Shown in pieces: positions 16,649 through 25,369 of a stretch of 64,000 bases of DNA (position 1 is the first letter of the stretch; each line of letters starts with the position of its first letter). Position numbers and translations under genes: made by a program. The stretch comes from Lysobacter sp. Its GTDB lineage: Bacteria > Pseudomonadota > Gammaproteobacteria > Xanthomonadales > Xanthomonadaceae. The stretch covers positions 310,001-374,000 of the forward strand of contig SSGH01000007.1 of NCBI GenBank assembly GCA_008015835.1. Direction: 5' to 3'. The notes beneath the pieces are model-generated. The model was not told where the DNA came from. It made no database searches and was given only the letters and a program-made list of their open reading frames with translations.

Positions 16649-17878
16649 TTATTTCTGCCCGCCGTTTGAGCAAACTCTAACTCTTGTAATTTCTGAAATT
16701 ATTCGAAGCGCCTCAGATACATTCTCGTGCGGGCGCTCTAAAGCAAAGATTGGACAATTACGCTTTACTCCAACTTTAAAGCCGACTTTACATGGAGATT
16801 CATAACTTTCTATACGAATGACTTTTTCATTTTCTATTTTTGAAGAGATTCGAGATGCATCAAAACGCCCCCAAAACAATTTTGCCTCACTCTCAGACAA
16901 GCAAGACATTTCGCCAGTGATTCGCGAGCAATCAGACATACATGCATCCTCAACCTCAGATGTAAGCACAAGAAATATCGGTTTTAAAATTATTTTTTTT
17001 GCCTCTTCTGGAAAGTCTTCTCCCCAGAAATTTTGAATTAGACTTGAAGTACGATTCGAGCCAAGCCTGTGAGTCGCGAAGTGGACGAGATATGCCAGAG
17101 ATTTAATAATCGGCTTCTGATCTATACCGTAACCTTCTGAGCGTGAAATTAAGTGGATGAAATTCAGTAGGCCATGGCACATTGCATACGCGAGCCGATC
17201 ATCAGAGACAGTAGCCGCCCAAGGTCTTTCATATATATCACCGTTCGCAAATTCTGACGCTATGAGCGCAAAAAGTGCTCTTTCGTCAATTTCAACCTTG
17301 TCTCTATCTTTCCAGATTTCCGCCAACGCTGCGCCATCACTGAGCTGCGAGTATTGCCAGAGCTTCGAGCTGACAACCTCTACTCGCCCTTGCGGGCTCA
17401 ACGCTCTTTTATGAAGACGTATTATCGCCAAAGGGTTCTTCGAGCATAGGCTCTCCAATTGGGGTTTTTCCCAAAGCTTAACTACTGGCCTTGGGTGGCT
17501 TTTTTGCCACTCTTTAACCCAATCTCTGGTTGGATTTGAAAATTGCGTGTTAGTTGCGACGACTAATACATCAAGGTTTAGTCTGGACTGAGCGTTGAGG
17601 ACAGCTTCCTTGACATCTTTTGCATCAACAGTTCCAGACCTTCCTTTAGCTTCTATCCACCACGTTTGCTTAGACATAGAGCCGTCTGGAGATGCTGCAA
17701 AAAACTCTAACTCCAAATCTCTTCCGGAGTCGCTCGTTCCTGCACCATTCCCTCCGATTCTCCACTCAAGATTTTTTGCCCCCATCGAATCGAATAGCCA
17801 GTACAGGAGTGACTCAAGATCCTGTCCTTTAATTTCAGCCCATGGGATTTGAGATGGCAAGATTAAATTGGTAGACAT
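16649..17878 (-). CDS. A+T-rich PD-(D/E)XK (Mrr-like) nuclease-domain protein
   Basis: A 409-residue protein whose first 150 residues show a restriction-endonuclease-like core: Glu22 in DLESLLYWLF, Asp54 in SDSGRDLELEFF, and Glu76-Ala-Lys78 in WWIEAKGRSG. They are followed by the Mrr-type strand VLVVATNTQF and the closing segment VVKLWEKPQLESL. The remaining 260 residues are not recognised and may be a sensor or target-recognition domain. The gene is strikingly A+T-rich, with AT-ending codons unlike all neighbours, and lies between a duplicated, palindrome-bearing segment and ubiE. That suggests horizontal gain. There is no methyltransferase nearby, so a modification-dependent or abortive defence nuclease is plausible (inference). 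AAGGAA ribosome site precedes the ATG. Confidence 0.8.
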   Translation of the reverse strand: MSTNLILPSQIPWAEIKGQDLESLLYWLFDSMGAKNLEWRIGGNGAGTSDSGRDLELEFFAASPDGSMSKQTWWIEAKGRSGTVDAKDVKEAVLNAQSRLNLDVLVVATNTQFSNPTRDWVKEWQKSHPRPVVKLWEKPQLESLCSKNPLAIIRLHKRALSPQGRVEVVSSKLWQYSQLSDGAALAEIWKDRDKVEIDERALFALIASEFANGDIYERPWAATVSDDRLAYAMCHGLLNFIHLISRSEGYGIDQKPIIKSLAYLVHFATHRLGSNRTSSLIQNFWGEDFPEEAKKIILKPIFLVLTSEVEDACMSDCSRITGEMSCLSESEAKLFWGRFDASRISSKIENEKVIRIESYESPCKVGFKVGVKRNCPIFALERPHENVSEALRIISEITRVRVCSNGGQK

Positions 17879-17900
17879 AGGAGCTTCCTTAGTGGCAGCA

Positions 17901-18689
17901 CTACACCCGATACCCGGTATGAATCGCCACGATCCCCGCCGATAGATTCTTATACGAACACCGCGCGAAGCCCGCCGCTTCCATCATCGCTTTGAGTTCG
18001 TCCTGCGGCGGGTGTTTGCGGATCGATTCGGCGAGGTATTGGTAGCTGTCGCTGTCGTTCGCGAACAGCTTGCCCAGCTTCGGCAAAATCTTGAACGAGT
18101 GGAAGTCGTAGATCGGTTTGAACCAATCGGCGGTGACTTCCGAGAATTCCAGCACGCGGGCTTGGCCGCCGACTTTCAGCACGCGGTGCATGTCGCGCAG
18201 GGCGGCGTCTTTGTCGGTGACGTTGCGCAGGCCGAAGGCGATGGTGACGAGGTCGAAGCTAGCGTCGGGGAACGGCAATTTTTCGGCGTTGCATTGCACG
18301 TATTCGAAGCCGCGGACGTTGCCGCGGTCGGTCATGCGGTCGCGGCCGACGCGCAGCATCGCGCCGTTGATGTCGCCGAGGATCAGCTCGCCGGTTTCGC
18401 CGACGCGGCTCTTCAGCAACGCGGCGATGTCGCCGGTGCCGCCGGCGAGATCGAGCACGCGGTCGCCCGGGCGGACCTGCGCGGTGGCGACGAAATAGCG
18501 TTTCCAGGCCCGATGGATGCCGAGGCTCATCAGGTCGTTCATCAGGTCGTAGTTGCCGGCGACCGAGGAGAACACTTGGCCGACCAGCTTCTGTTTTTCG
18601 GCCACCGGCACGTCGCGGAAGCCGAAGTGGGTGGTGTCGGCGCGACCGTTGGAGGTCGCCTCGTCGGGGGCGGAGGTTTTGTCGTTCAT
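17901..18689 (-). CDS. ubiE: UbiE/COQ5 C-methyltransferase
   Basis: A 262-residue SAM-dependent methyltransferase with motif [16 protein letters not shown], the family signature [17 protein letters not shown] and C-terminal [20 protein letters not shown]. It methylates the benzoquinone ring in ubiquinone biosynthesis (and demethylmenaquinone where present). The ATG at 18689 gives the usual N-terminus; the frame is open further upstream without homology. The nuclease gene starts only 22 bp after its stop. Confidence 0.97.
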   Translation of the reverse strand: MNDKTSAPDEATSNGRADTTHFGFRDVPVAEKQKLVGQVFSSVAGNYDLMNDLMSLGIHRAWKRYFVATAQVRPGDRVLDLAGGTGDIAALLKSRVGETGELILGDINGAMLRVGRDRMTDRGNVRGFEYVQCNAEKLPFPDASFDLVTIAFGLRNVTDKDAALRDMHRVLKVGGQARVLEFSEVTADWFKPIYDFHSFKILPKLGKLFANDSDSYQYLAESIRKHPPQDELKAMMEAAGFARCSYKNLSAGIVAIHTGYRV

Positions 18690-18840
18690 GCGGCCATTAT
18701 CGCCTGCGCGGGCCGCTGTGAGCCGTCCGCCCGCATTCTGGCGATTGGAGCCGTCGTGGCCGTCGGCAGCCGCCCGGCATGTGATTTCGGTCAAAGGCAG
18801 TGCGCGGCCCCATGGTCATGATGGCTGGACAGGGGGCCGT

Positions 18841-20532
18841 ATGACATTCGACCGTTCCAAGACGCCTGCGCCGACGCTACTCGAGAACGATGCCGCGCTC
18901 GATCGCTACTTGCGCGACTATCCCCGCATCGCCTACGGCGGCACGACGGAAACGCGCACGGTCGATCCCGCCGCGTGGCGCGCGCTCGGCGACGACGCCA
19001 CCGAGGAAAGCTTCCGCATCGCGGCCACGCTCGGCTTACCGCTGGTGCGTTTGGCGCATCTGCGGCCCGATCCCGAAGCGACCGCGCGGCTGACGCCCGA
19101 CGTCGCCCGGCAACTGCGCGCGGTACCGCTGCGCATCCGCAACGGCATGATCGCGGTGGCGATGGAAGACCCCAGCGTCGGCCGCGTGCAGAACGTGCTG
19201 GATTTCATCAGCCGCGAGCGCGTGATCCCGCTGGTGGCCTCGCCGCGCGACATCCGCGCCGGCATCGCGCGCTACTACGACCGCGTGGAAGACCGCGATG
19301 TCGCGCGACAGCTCGGCATCGACCCGGAATCCAGCGCGGCGGTCGCCGGCAGCGCGCAAGAAACGCAGCGCTTGGCGAAGGAGCGGCCGGTGGTGCGCAT
19401 CGTCAACGCGCTGATCGCCGACGCGGTGGCGCGCCGCGCCTCGGACATTCATCTGCGCCCCGGCGAAGACGGCACCGATGTGCTGTACCGCATCGACGAC
19501 GAGTTGGTGCCCGTGCGCGAACTCCTGCGCGCGCTGCATCCGGCGGTGGTCGGCCGCATCAAAGTGCTGGGCGATATGAATTTGGCCGAGCATCGCAAAC
19601 CGCAGGACGGCCGCACCAGCTTCGCGCTGGAGGACGGGCGCTCGATCGATTTGCGCATCTCGGTGCTGCCGGCGGTGTTCGGCGAAAGCGTCGTGATTCG
19701 CCTGCTGGACGCCCGCGAAAGCCTGTGGGATTTGGATCGGATCGGGCTGAGCGAACGCGACCGCCAACGCATCGACGACGTGATGGCGCGCAGCCACGGC
19801 ATGTTCCTCGCCACCGGGCCGACCGGTTGCGGCAAATCCACCACGCTGTACGCGATGCTGCTGGCGATGCGCGAACGCCGCATCAACATCCTCACCATCG
19901 AAGATCCGGTCGAATTCCACATCGAGGACGTCCAGCAAATGCAGGTGAACCGCGCCGCCGGTTTCACTTTCGCCAGCGCGATGCGCAATTTTCTGCGCCA
20001 CGACCCGGACGCGATCATGGTCGGCGAAATCCGCGACCGCGAAACCGCGCAGATCGCGGTGGAAAGCGCGCTCACCGGCCATCTTTTGCTCAGCACGCTG
20101 CACACCAACACCGCCGCGACCACGGTGACGCGCCTGCTGGATTTGGGCGTGGAACCCTATCTGCTGCGCGCATCGTTGCTCGCGGTGATGTCGCAACGCT
20201 TGGTGCGCACCACCTGCCCGCATTGCCGCGCGGTCGAAACCGTACCGCCGCACGTGCGCGACGCCTTCGGCATCGCCCCGGGCGAAACGTTCTACGCCGG
20301 CCGCGGCTGCGACCGCTGCGAAGGCCTGGGCGTGTACGGCCGTCGCGCCGTGTACGAACTGATGATCGTCACCCCGCGACTGCGCGCCTTGATCGTCCCC
20401 GGCGCCGAAGCCGACGCGATCCACACCGCCGCGATCGAAGACGGCATGGTGCCGATCACGCAAGCCGCGATCGCGCTGGCCCGCGAAGGCGCGATCGCGC
20501 TCGCGGAAGCCTGGCGCGTGCGGGCGGATTGA
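18841..20532 (+). CDS. gspE: type II secretion system ATPase GspE
   Basis: A 563-residue cytoplasmic ATPase that powers pseudopilus assembly. It has an N-terminal GspE_N domain (residues about 60-150), Walker A GPTGCGKSTTLYAML, an Asp box, Walker B-type DPDAIMVGEIRDRETA and the paired-cysteine zinc loop CPHC ... CDRC characteristic of GspE. No gspF-M genes follow, so it is separated from any secretion cluster. PilB-type pilus ATPases are related, but the length and the CPHC/CDRC loop fit either; GspE is the more likely call. Confidence 0.88.
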   Translation: MTFDRSKTPAPTLLENDAALDRYLRDYPRIAYGGTTETRTVDPAAWRALGDDATEESFRIAATLGLPLVRLAHLRPDPEATARLTPDVARQLRAVPLRIRNGMIAVAMEDPSVGRVQNVLDFISRERVIPLVASPRDIRAGIARYYDRVEDRDVARQLGIDPESSAAVAGSAQETQRLAKERPVVRIVNALIADAVARRASDIHLRPGEDGTDVLYRIDDELVPVRELLRALHPAVVGRIKVLGDMNLAEHRKPQDGRTSFALEDGRSIDLRISVLPAVFGESVVIRLLDARESLWDLDRIGLSERDRQRIDDVMARSHGMFLATGPTGCGKSTTLYAMLLAMRERRINILTIEDPVEFHIEDVQQMQVNRAAGFTFASAMRNFLRHDPDAIMVGEIRDRETAQIAVESALTGHLLLSTLHTNTAATTVTRLLDLGVEPYLLRASLLAVMSQRLVRTTCPHCRAVETVPPHVRDAFGIAPGETFYAGRGCDRCEGLGVYGRRAVYELMIVTPRLRALIVPGAEADAIHTAAIEDGMVPITQAAIALAREGAIALAEAWRVRAD

Positions 20533-20594
20533 CGGGCGAGAGGCGATCGATTCGAGATCGATCGAAGCGGCGAGCAGACGATCGCTTCCTAACG

Positions 20595-20624
20595 CAACAA
20601 CGCCGCCCGAGGGCGGCGTTGTTG
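20595..20624. terminator. bidirectional hairpin between gspE and effector gene
   Basis: A perfect 13-bp stem CAACAACGCCGCC / GGCGGCGTTGTTG with a CGAG loop lies between two convergent genes. On the plus strand the 3' arm ends in GTTGTTGTCTG, a weak T-rich tail. It can serve both genes. Confidence 0.75.
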
Positions 20625-20677
20625 TCTGCGCTCGGCGCATACGGCCGTCGTCGACGGCGCGCGTTGCGCGATTGGGC

Positions 20678-22132
20678 TCAGCGTGCGGGGCGCGCGGCTT
20701 CCTGCACTGGAACGTCCTGCTGCTGCGGAGCGAGGTCGCGGCCGGCTTGCGCTTGGGCTTGGCTTTGTCCGGGTTGCAGCGTTTCGAGATTGCGCTGCGC
20801 GGTGGGCAGATCGGTCGCGATCGCGTGCGAGACCGGGAGCGGCGTGGACAGGCGCGCGGTCGGGTCGGACAGTCCGCCCTGCACCGCGATCAACTCGTTG
20901 CCGCGGCCGTTGAAGACGATGTGATCGGGGCGCACGTCCTGGCCCGCGGCGTGCACCGCCATGCCGGCGGCGACGCGCAAACGATCCTGGCCGAAGGCGT
21001 CGGCCGGAATGTTCGGCGAGCGATCCAACGCATCCATCGCGTTCTGCACCGCCGGGTGATTGGGCTGCCCCGGCTGGGCATGTTGCGCGGGGGTATGCGC
21101 GGGCGGCTGCGCGCCGGGCGGGTTGGGCGCGTTGATCGGCACGTGCTGATGCGTGGCTTGGGTGTCGTCGAAACGGCCCTGCGTCGGCGGATTGGTGCTG
21201 GTGTCGTAATACGTTTGTCGGCCGCCCGCGCCGCCGATGTTCATCCCGTTGCGCTCCAATTGCGCTTCGTTGATGCCCAGCGTGCCCATGTTCAGATGCA
21301 ACTGCGTGGTGATGCCGTTCGCCGCATGCGTCGGTGCGTAAAACTGTTCCACGCGCGCGATGGTGCTGGTCGGATTCGCGGCGTAGTAGTTCTGATAGTT
21401 GGAGTCGCCGTTGTGGCCGAGCCCCGCGCGCGCGGCGGGCATGTCGTAGTAGTACTGACCCATCGCTCGCGTATTCGCGGCGTCCGGGGTCATCGTCATG
21501 TCGGCGTTGAGCGTGTAGCCCGCGCGCAGCGCATAGGTGTTCGGCGTGCCCGGGGTGACCGCGATGACGTCCTGCATGCGCCCCGGATTGGCGCGATAGA
21601 TGTCTTCGAGGCTCGGGTTCTGATTGCCGTTGCCGCTGCGCAGCATGCCCACCGTGGCGTTGTAGCCGGCGATGTTGGCGGTCGATTCGTCGTTGCGATT
21701 GGCGGTGAGCAGCGTGTTCAGCGGCGCGGTGTAGTCGTGCACCGCCTGCGCGCTTTGGCCGATGCGATTCACGTCGGCGTCGAACGTGGTGTAGGCGGCG
21801 GCGACGGTGGGGCGGTTGATCGCATGCTGCAGTTCGTGCCCAGCGACGAAGGTCAGTTCGCCTGGATCGAACCGCGCGGGGGCCGTGGGCGAGGTCATAA
21901 TCGACGCGGGCAACTGCAGCGTGCGGCTGGTCGGGTCGTACTGCCCGCCCGCGTTGGTGCCGGCCGGCAGCAGCGCGAATCCGTTGAGATCGCCGGACGC
22001 GACGGCCGCGTTGATCTGGGTGACCAGCGCCGGCGAATTCTGCAGGGCGTTGTTGAAATTGGTGCGTTGGTCCGCGGTCAAACCGGCGGTGAAGTTATCG
22101 GCCAACGTCTGCGCTTGTTGACTCAGTGGCAT
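20678..22132 (-). CDS. predicted X-T4SS antibacterial effector, HExxH metallopeptidase-like with XVIPCD
   Basis: A 484-residue protein without signal peptide. Residues about 85-165 carry a zincin motif FVAGHELQHAIN (His99, Glu100, His103) and a downstream Glu149 in NDESTANIAGYNA that could be the third zinc ligand. Residues about 359-450 resemble XVIPCD (HPAVQNAMDALD ... RPDHIVFN ... GNELIAVQGGLSDP), the domain that docks effectors to VirD4 in the Xanthomonadales T4SS. The C-terminus is a Gln-rich tail (QSQAQAQAG, PQQQDVP), also typical. The peptide or cell-wall substrate is unknown. The upstream gene, 58 bp away in the same direction, encodes a lipoprotein that fits an immunity factor. Confidence 0.82.
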   Translation of the reverse strand: MPLSQQAQTLADNFTAGLTADQRTNFNNALQNSPALVTQINAAVASGDLNGFALLPAGTNAGGQYDPTSRTLQLPASIMTSPTAPARFDPGELTFVAGHELQHAINRPTVAAAYTTFDADVNRIGQSAQAVHDYTAPLNTLLTANRNDESTANIAGYNATVGMLRSGNGNQNPSLEDIYRANPGRMQDVIAVTPGTPNTYALRAGYTLNADMTMTPDAANTRAMGQYYYDMPAARAGLGHNGDSNYQNYYAANPTSTIARVEQFYAPTHAANGITTQLHLNMGTLGINEAQLERNGMNIGGAGGRQTYYDTSTNPPTQGRFDDTQATHQHVPINAPNPPGAQPPAHTPAQHAQPGQPNHPAVQNAMDALDRSPNIPADAFGQDRLRVAAGMAVHAAGQDVRPDHIVFNGRGNELIAVQGGLSDPTARLSTPLPVSHAIATDLPTAQRNLETLQPGQSQAQAQAGRDLAPQQQDVPVQEAARPAR

Positions 22133-22190
22133 CGGTGCGTTCCTCTCGGCGGCCGCGGCGCGTCATGCGCGTCGGCCGGCGACGTCGGTT

Positions 22191-22793
22191 TCAGTGAATG
22201 TGGACCATCTGCACGCAGGCGTGCGCGATCTTCTCGGGCGAGGCGTCGGATTCGCCGCGGGTGTAGACCGTGACGGTCAGACCCGGGCGCTCGAAACGCT
22301 CGTGGATCACGCGGTTGTGTTCGCCGCGGTAGGTCTCGCGGGCGAAGCCCATCGTTTGCAGTTCGGCGGCGAAGCGCTCGAAATCGACGGCGCAAATGTC
22401 GCTGGCGGTCGGGTACGCATCGGGCTGGGCCGGACGGAACGCGAACTCGAACTGTTTGCCGTAGGCGCGCGTGGGGTCCCATTCGTAGGACGACCACCAA
22501 TCGCGCGAAAGTTGCTCGGCGAAGCCGAGACGGCCGGAATGTTCGGCGAACGGCAGATCGAAGGTTTTTTGCAGGCGCTCGGCGATGTCCTCGACGCTCT
22601 TGCTGTCGCGGATCAGATCGAGCACGCGCAGCAGCGCGTGTTCGGCGTCGAGACGAGGCGAGAACGTCTGCTCGGCGGCGGAAGCGGTGGTCATAGCGGG
22701 TGTCTCCTGGGTGGAACCGGGCGATGGTGCGGTGTTGGCGCAGGCCGCAAGGCCGAGCGTCGCGAACACGAGGGGAAGCCTGGGGACCGACAT
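22191..22793 (-). CDS. predicted immunity lipoprotein (X-Tfi-like)
   Basis: A 200-residue lipoprotein: N-terminal signal with lipobox LGLAA-Cys18, and Ala at the +2 position, which favours the outer membrane. The mature part is a single soluble domain (FDLPFAEHSGRLGFAEQL, WWSSYEWDP, GLTVTVYTRGESDASPEKIA). I do not recognise its family. It lies directly upstream of, and cotranscribed with, the HExxH/XVIPCD effector, the arrangement of known X-T4SS effector/immunity pairs, where the immunity protein protects the periplasm of sister cells. The immunity role is inferred from position and export signal only. Confidence 0.75.
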   Translation of the reverse strand: MSVPRLPLVFATLGLAACANTAPSPGSTQETPAMTTASAAEQTFSPRLDAEHALLRVLDLIRDSKSVEDIAERLQKTFDLPFAEHSGRLGFAEQLSRDWWSSYEWDPTRAYGKQFEFAFRPAQPDAYPTASDICAVDFERFAAELQTMGFARETYRGEHNRVIHERFERPGLTVTVYTRGESDASPEKIAHACVQMVHIH

Positions 22794-22822
22794 GGGGCGG
22801 CGTCCTGGTGGCGGGCGGATCG

Positions 22823-22828
22823 ACTATA
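22823..22828 (-). promoter_or_regulatory. candidate -10 element of the effector/immunity operon
   Basis: On the minus strand TATAGT lies 30 bp upstream of the immunity gene ATG. No convincing -35 hexamer is visible at the usual distance, so the promoter may need an activator. Confidence 0.3.
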
Positions 22829-23078
22829 CGCCGTCGGGAGGAGGCGGGCGGCGCGTCCCTGGCTTCGCGCGGGCGAAGAACGCGTGGGCCGCGAACGCGC
22901 CGAACCCCTCCGTGGCGTGCAATAGGAAACGCGAAAGACTCGCAAAGCGGGTCAGCGTCGCCGACGAACGGTCGAGAAACGGTTGCGCTCGCGTTCGCAG
23001 CGGCGACGCGCAAGGGCGTGTCTCAAGACACGTCCGGACCTGAACGCGGGCGTCGCGCGCACCGCGTTCGCGCGAGTC

Positions 23079-24473
23079 TCAAAGAATGTAGCGGGACAGA
23101 TCCGGATCCTGAACCAGATCGCCGAGATGCGCATCGACGTAGGCGCGATCGATCGTCACTTCGGCGCCGCCGCGATCGGGCGCTTCGTAGCTCAGCGTAT
23201 CGAGCAGCCGTTCCAGCACGGTGTGCAGCCGGCGCGCGCCGATGTTCTCCTGACGCTCGTTCACGGTGGCGGCGATCTCGGCCAAGCGCTCGATCGCGTC
23301 GGGCGCGAAGCGCAAGCCGACGCCTTCGGTCTTCAGCAATTCCACGTACTGCGTGGTGAGCGCGGCTTTGGGTTCGGTGAGGATGCGGACGAAATCCTGT
23401 TTGCCCAACGCATCGAGTTCGACCCGAATCGGGAAGCGGCCCTGCATCTCGGGAATCAAATCGCTGGGCTTAGCGAGATGGAACGCGCCGCTGGCGATGA
23501 ACAGGATGTGGTCGGTTTTGACCGCACCGTATTTGGTGCTGACGGTGGAGCCTTCCACCAACGGCAACAGATCGCGCTGCACGCCTTCGCGGCTGACGTC
23601 GGCGCCGTGGCCTTCGGAACGCTTGGCGACTTTGTCGATTTCGTCGATGAACACGATGCCGTGTTGCTCGCAGGCCTCGATCGCGGCTTCGCGGATATCG
23701 TCCTCGTTCACCAGCGCGGCCGCTTCCTCGTCGATCAACTGCGTGCGCGCGGCGCGGATGCTGAGTTTGCGCGCATGGGTTTTGTTGCCGGCGATGTTGG
23801 AGAACATCTGCCGCAGTTGCTGGCCCATCTCCTCCATGCCCGGCGGGGCCATGATGTCCACGCCGACGTTCACCGCCGTTTCGATTTCGATCTCGCGCTC
23901 GTCCAATTCGCCGGCGCGCAATTGCTTGCGGAGTTTGGCGCGTGTGTCGGCTTGGGGGTCGCGCGTCTCGCCGCTGCTCACATCGAGCGCGGTCTGCGCG
24001 GGATCCGCGCCGAAGCCGAAACCGTTGGGCTGACGGCGCGGCAACAGCGCATCGAGGATGCGATCCTCGGCGCGCGCTTCGGCCTGCGCGCGCACGCGGG
24101 TCTTGGCTTGTTCACGATACAGTTTGACCGCGGTGTCGGCCAAATCGCGGATGATCTGTTCGACATCCTTACCGACGTAGCCCACTTCGGTGAAGCGCGT
24201 CGCTTCGACTTTCACGAACGGCGCGTTCGCCAGCGTGGCGAGACGACGCGCGATTTCGGTTTTACCCACTCCGGTCGGGCCGATCATCAGAATATTCTTC
24301 GGCATCACTTCGTTGCGCAGCGCCGGATCGAGCTGCATGCGCCGCCAACGGTTGCGCAGCGCGATGGCGACCGCGCGCTTGGCGGCGGTCTGGCCGACGA
24401 TGTGGCGGTCGAGCTCCTGCACGATTTCGCGCGGGGTCATGGTGCTGCTGGCGTATTCGGGCTTGTTCGGCAT
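23079..24473 (-). CDS. hslU: ATP-dependent protease ATPase subunit HslU (ClpY)
   Basis: A 464-residue AAA+ unfoldase that feeds substrates to the HslV peptidase. Visible are the N-terminal [20 protein letters not shown], Walker [16 protein letters not shown], the pore-containing [20 protein letters not shown], Walker [14 protein letters not shown] and C-terminal [20 protein letters not shown] ending in a hydrophobic YIL tail that inserts into HslV. Length is standard. It follows hslV in the same direction after a 151-bp spacer with a palindromic repeat. Confidence 0.98.
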   Translation of the reverse strand: MPNKPEYASSTMTPREIVQELDRHIVGQTAAKRAVAIALRNRWRRMQLDPALRNEVMPKNILMIGPTGVGKTEIARRLATLANAPFVKVEATRFTEVGYVGKDVEQIIRDLADTAVKLYREQAKTRVRAQAEARAEDRILDALLPRRQPNGFGFGADPAQTALDVSSGETRDPQADTRAKLRKQLRAGELDEREIEIETAVNVGVDIMAPPGMEEMGQQLRQMFSNIAGNKTHARKLSIRAARTQLIDEEAAALVNEDDIREAAIEACEQHGIVFIDEIDKVAKRSEGHGADVSREGVQRDLLPLVEGSTVSTKYGAVKTDHILFIASGAFHLAKPSDLIPEMQGRFPIRVELDALGKQDFVRILTEPKAALTTQYVELLKTEGVGLRFAPDAIERLAEIAATVNERQENIGARRLHTVLERLLDTLSYEAPDRGGAEVTIDRAYVDAHLGDLVQDPDLSRYIL

Positions 24474-24548
24474 TGCGGAGTCTTCGCGTTGAGGCGCCCG
24501 AAGGCGCGGCCGTGAATCGACAAAATCAAAAAAATCGTGGGGCTACTT

Positions 24549-24616
24549 TGTGGGAGCGCCGGAAGGCGCGATTGTGGGTTGGGAAGGTTCGATTCGCGCC
24601 TTCCGGCGCTCCCACA
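24549..24616. repeat. paired inverted GGAGCGCCGGAAGGCGC repeats
   Basis: Two perfect inverted arms of 22 bp (TGTGGGAGCGCCGGAAGGCG at 24549 onward and its reverse complement ending at 24616) flank 24 bp. Related units occur at 16211-16235 and 16474-16498. It lies between hslV and hslU, where it can form a long hairpin in the mRNA and may lower hslU expression relative to hslV. Confidence 0.85.
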
Positions 24617-24624
24617 AGCGCGGG

Positions 24625-25176
24625 TCAGAGTTCTTCGACGACGATATTGCGATTGGTGTAAATGCACACGTCGCCGGCGATGTTCAGCGCCTCGGTCGCG
24701 ATGGCGCGGGCGTCGAGCTGCGTATGCGCCAGCAGCGCGCGGGCCGCGGACAGCGCGTACATGCCGCCGGAGCCGATCGCGACCAAGCCGTCTTCGGGTT
24801 CGATGACATCGCCGGTGCCGCTGACGATCAGCGAGGTTTCGCGGTCGGCCACGGCCAGCAGGGCTTCGAGCTTGCCGAAGCGCCGCTCGGTGCGCCAATC
24901 CTTCGCCAACTCGACCGCCGCGCGCAGCAGTTGCCCGTGTTTCTCCAATTTCGATTCGAACAACTCGAACAAGGTGAACGCATCGGCGGCGGCGCCCGCG
25001 AACCCGGCCAGCACCTGGCCGTCGCGGCCGAGCCGACGGACCTTGCGCGCGTTGGCTTTCATCACGGTGTGGCCGAGCGTGACTTGGCCGTCGCCGGCCA
25101 CCACCACGCGGCCTTCGCGCCGCACGGACACGATGGTGGTGGCGTGGAAGACATTGGGATTTCGACTGGGGTCCAT
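24625..25176 (-). CDS. hslV: HslV (ClpQ) threonine peptidase subunit
   Basis: A 183-residue proteasome-beta-like peptidase. The family's nucleophilic threonine follows the short N-terminal segment ([14 protein letters not shown]), with [20 protein letters not shown] and [20 protein letters not shown] downstream. It forms the double-ring peptidase capped by HslU. The ATG at 25176 has an AGGAGG ribosome site. The gene lies in the conserved xerC-hslV-hslU order. Confidence 0.97.
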   Translation of the reverse strand: MDPSRNPNVFHATTIVSVRREGRVVVAGDGQVTLGHTVMKANARKVRRLGRDGQVLAGFAGAAADAFTLFELFESKLEKHGQLLRAAVELAKDWRTERRFGKLEALLAVADRETSLIVSGTGDVIEPEDGLVAIGSGGMYALSAARALLAHTQLDARAIATEALNIAGDVCIYTNRNIVVEEL

Positions 25177-25257
25177 GCGGCCTCCTGAGCGGTCCGTCGG
25201 TTGTGGGGACGGCCGCGGCGACGGGCAAGGGGTGACCGACGACACGGCGCCGAACCT

Positions 25258-25360
25258 GTAGAGCGGAGCGCAGCTCCGCTGAACACCAAACCCGTGCCGC
25301 GGAACAAACTCCGCTGAACCGTCTTCGGGAATACGGCAGCGGAGCTGCGCTCCGCTCTAC
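25258..25360. repeat. inverted pair of AGCGGAGC repeats
   Basis: A direct unit GTAGAGCGGAGCGCAGCTCC (25258-25282) and its inverted copy (25337-25360, ending CGCTCTAC) bracket about 54 bp that hold a decayed third unit (GCGGAACAAACTCCGCTGAAC). This is the layout of a BIME-like element. It sits between the end of xerC and the start of hslV and can fold into a long stem. Confidence 0.8.
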
Positions 25361-25369
25361 ATGGCGGGA

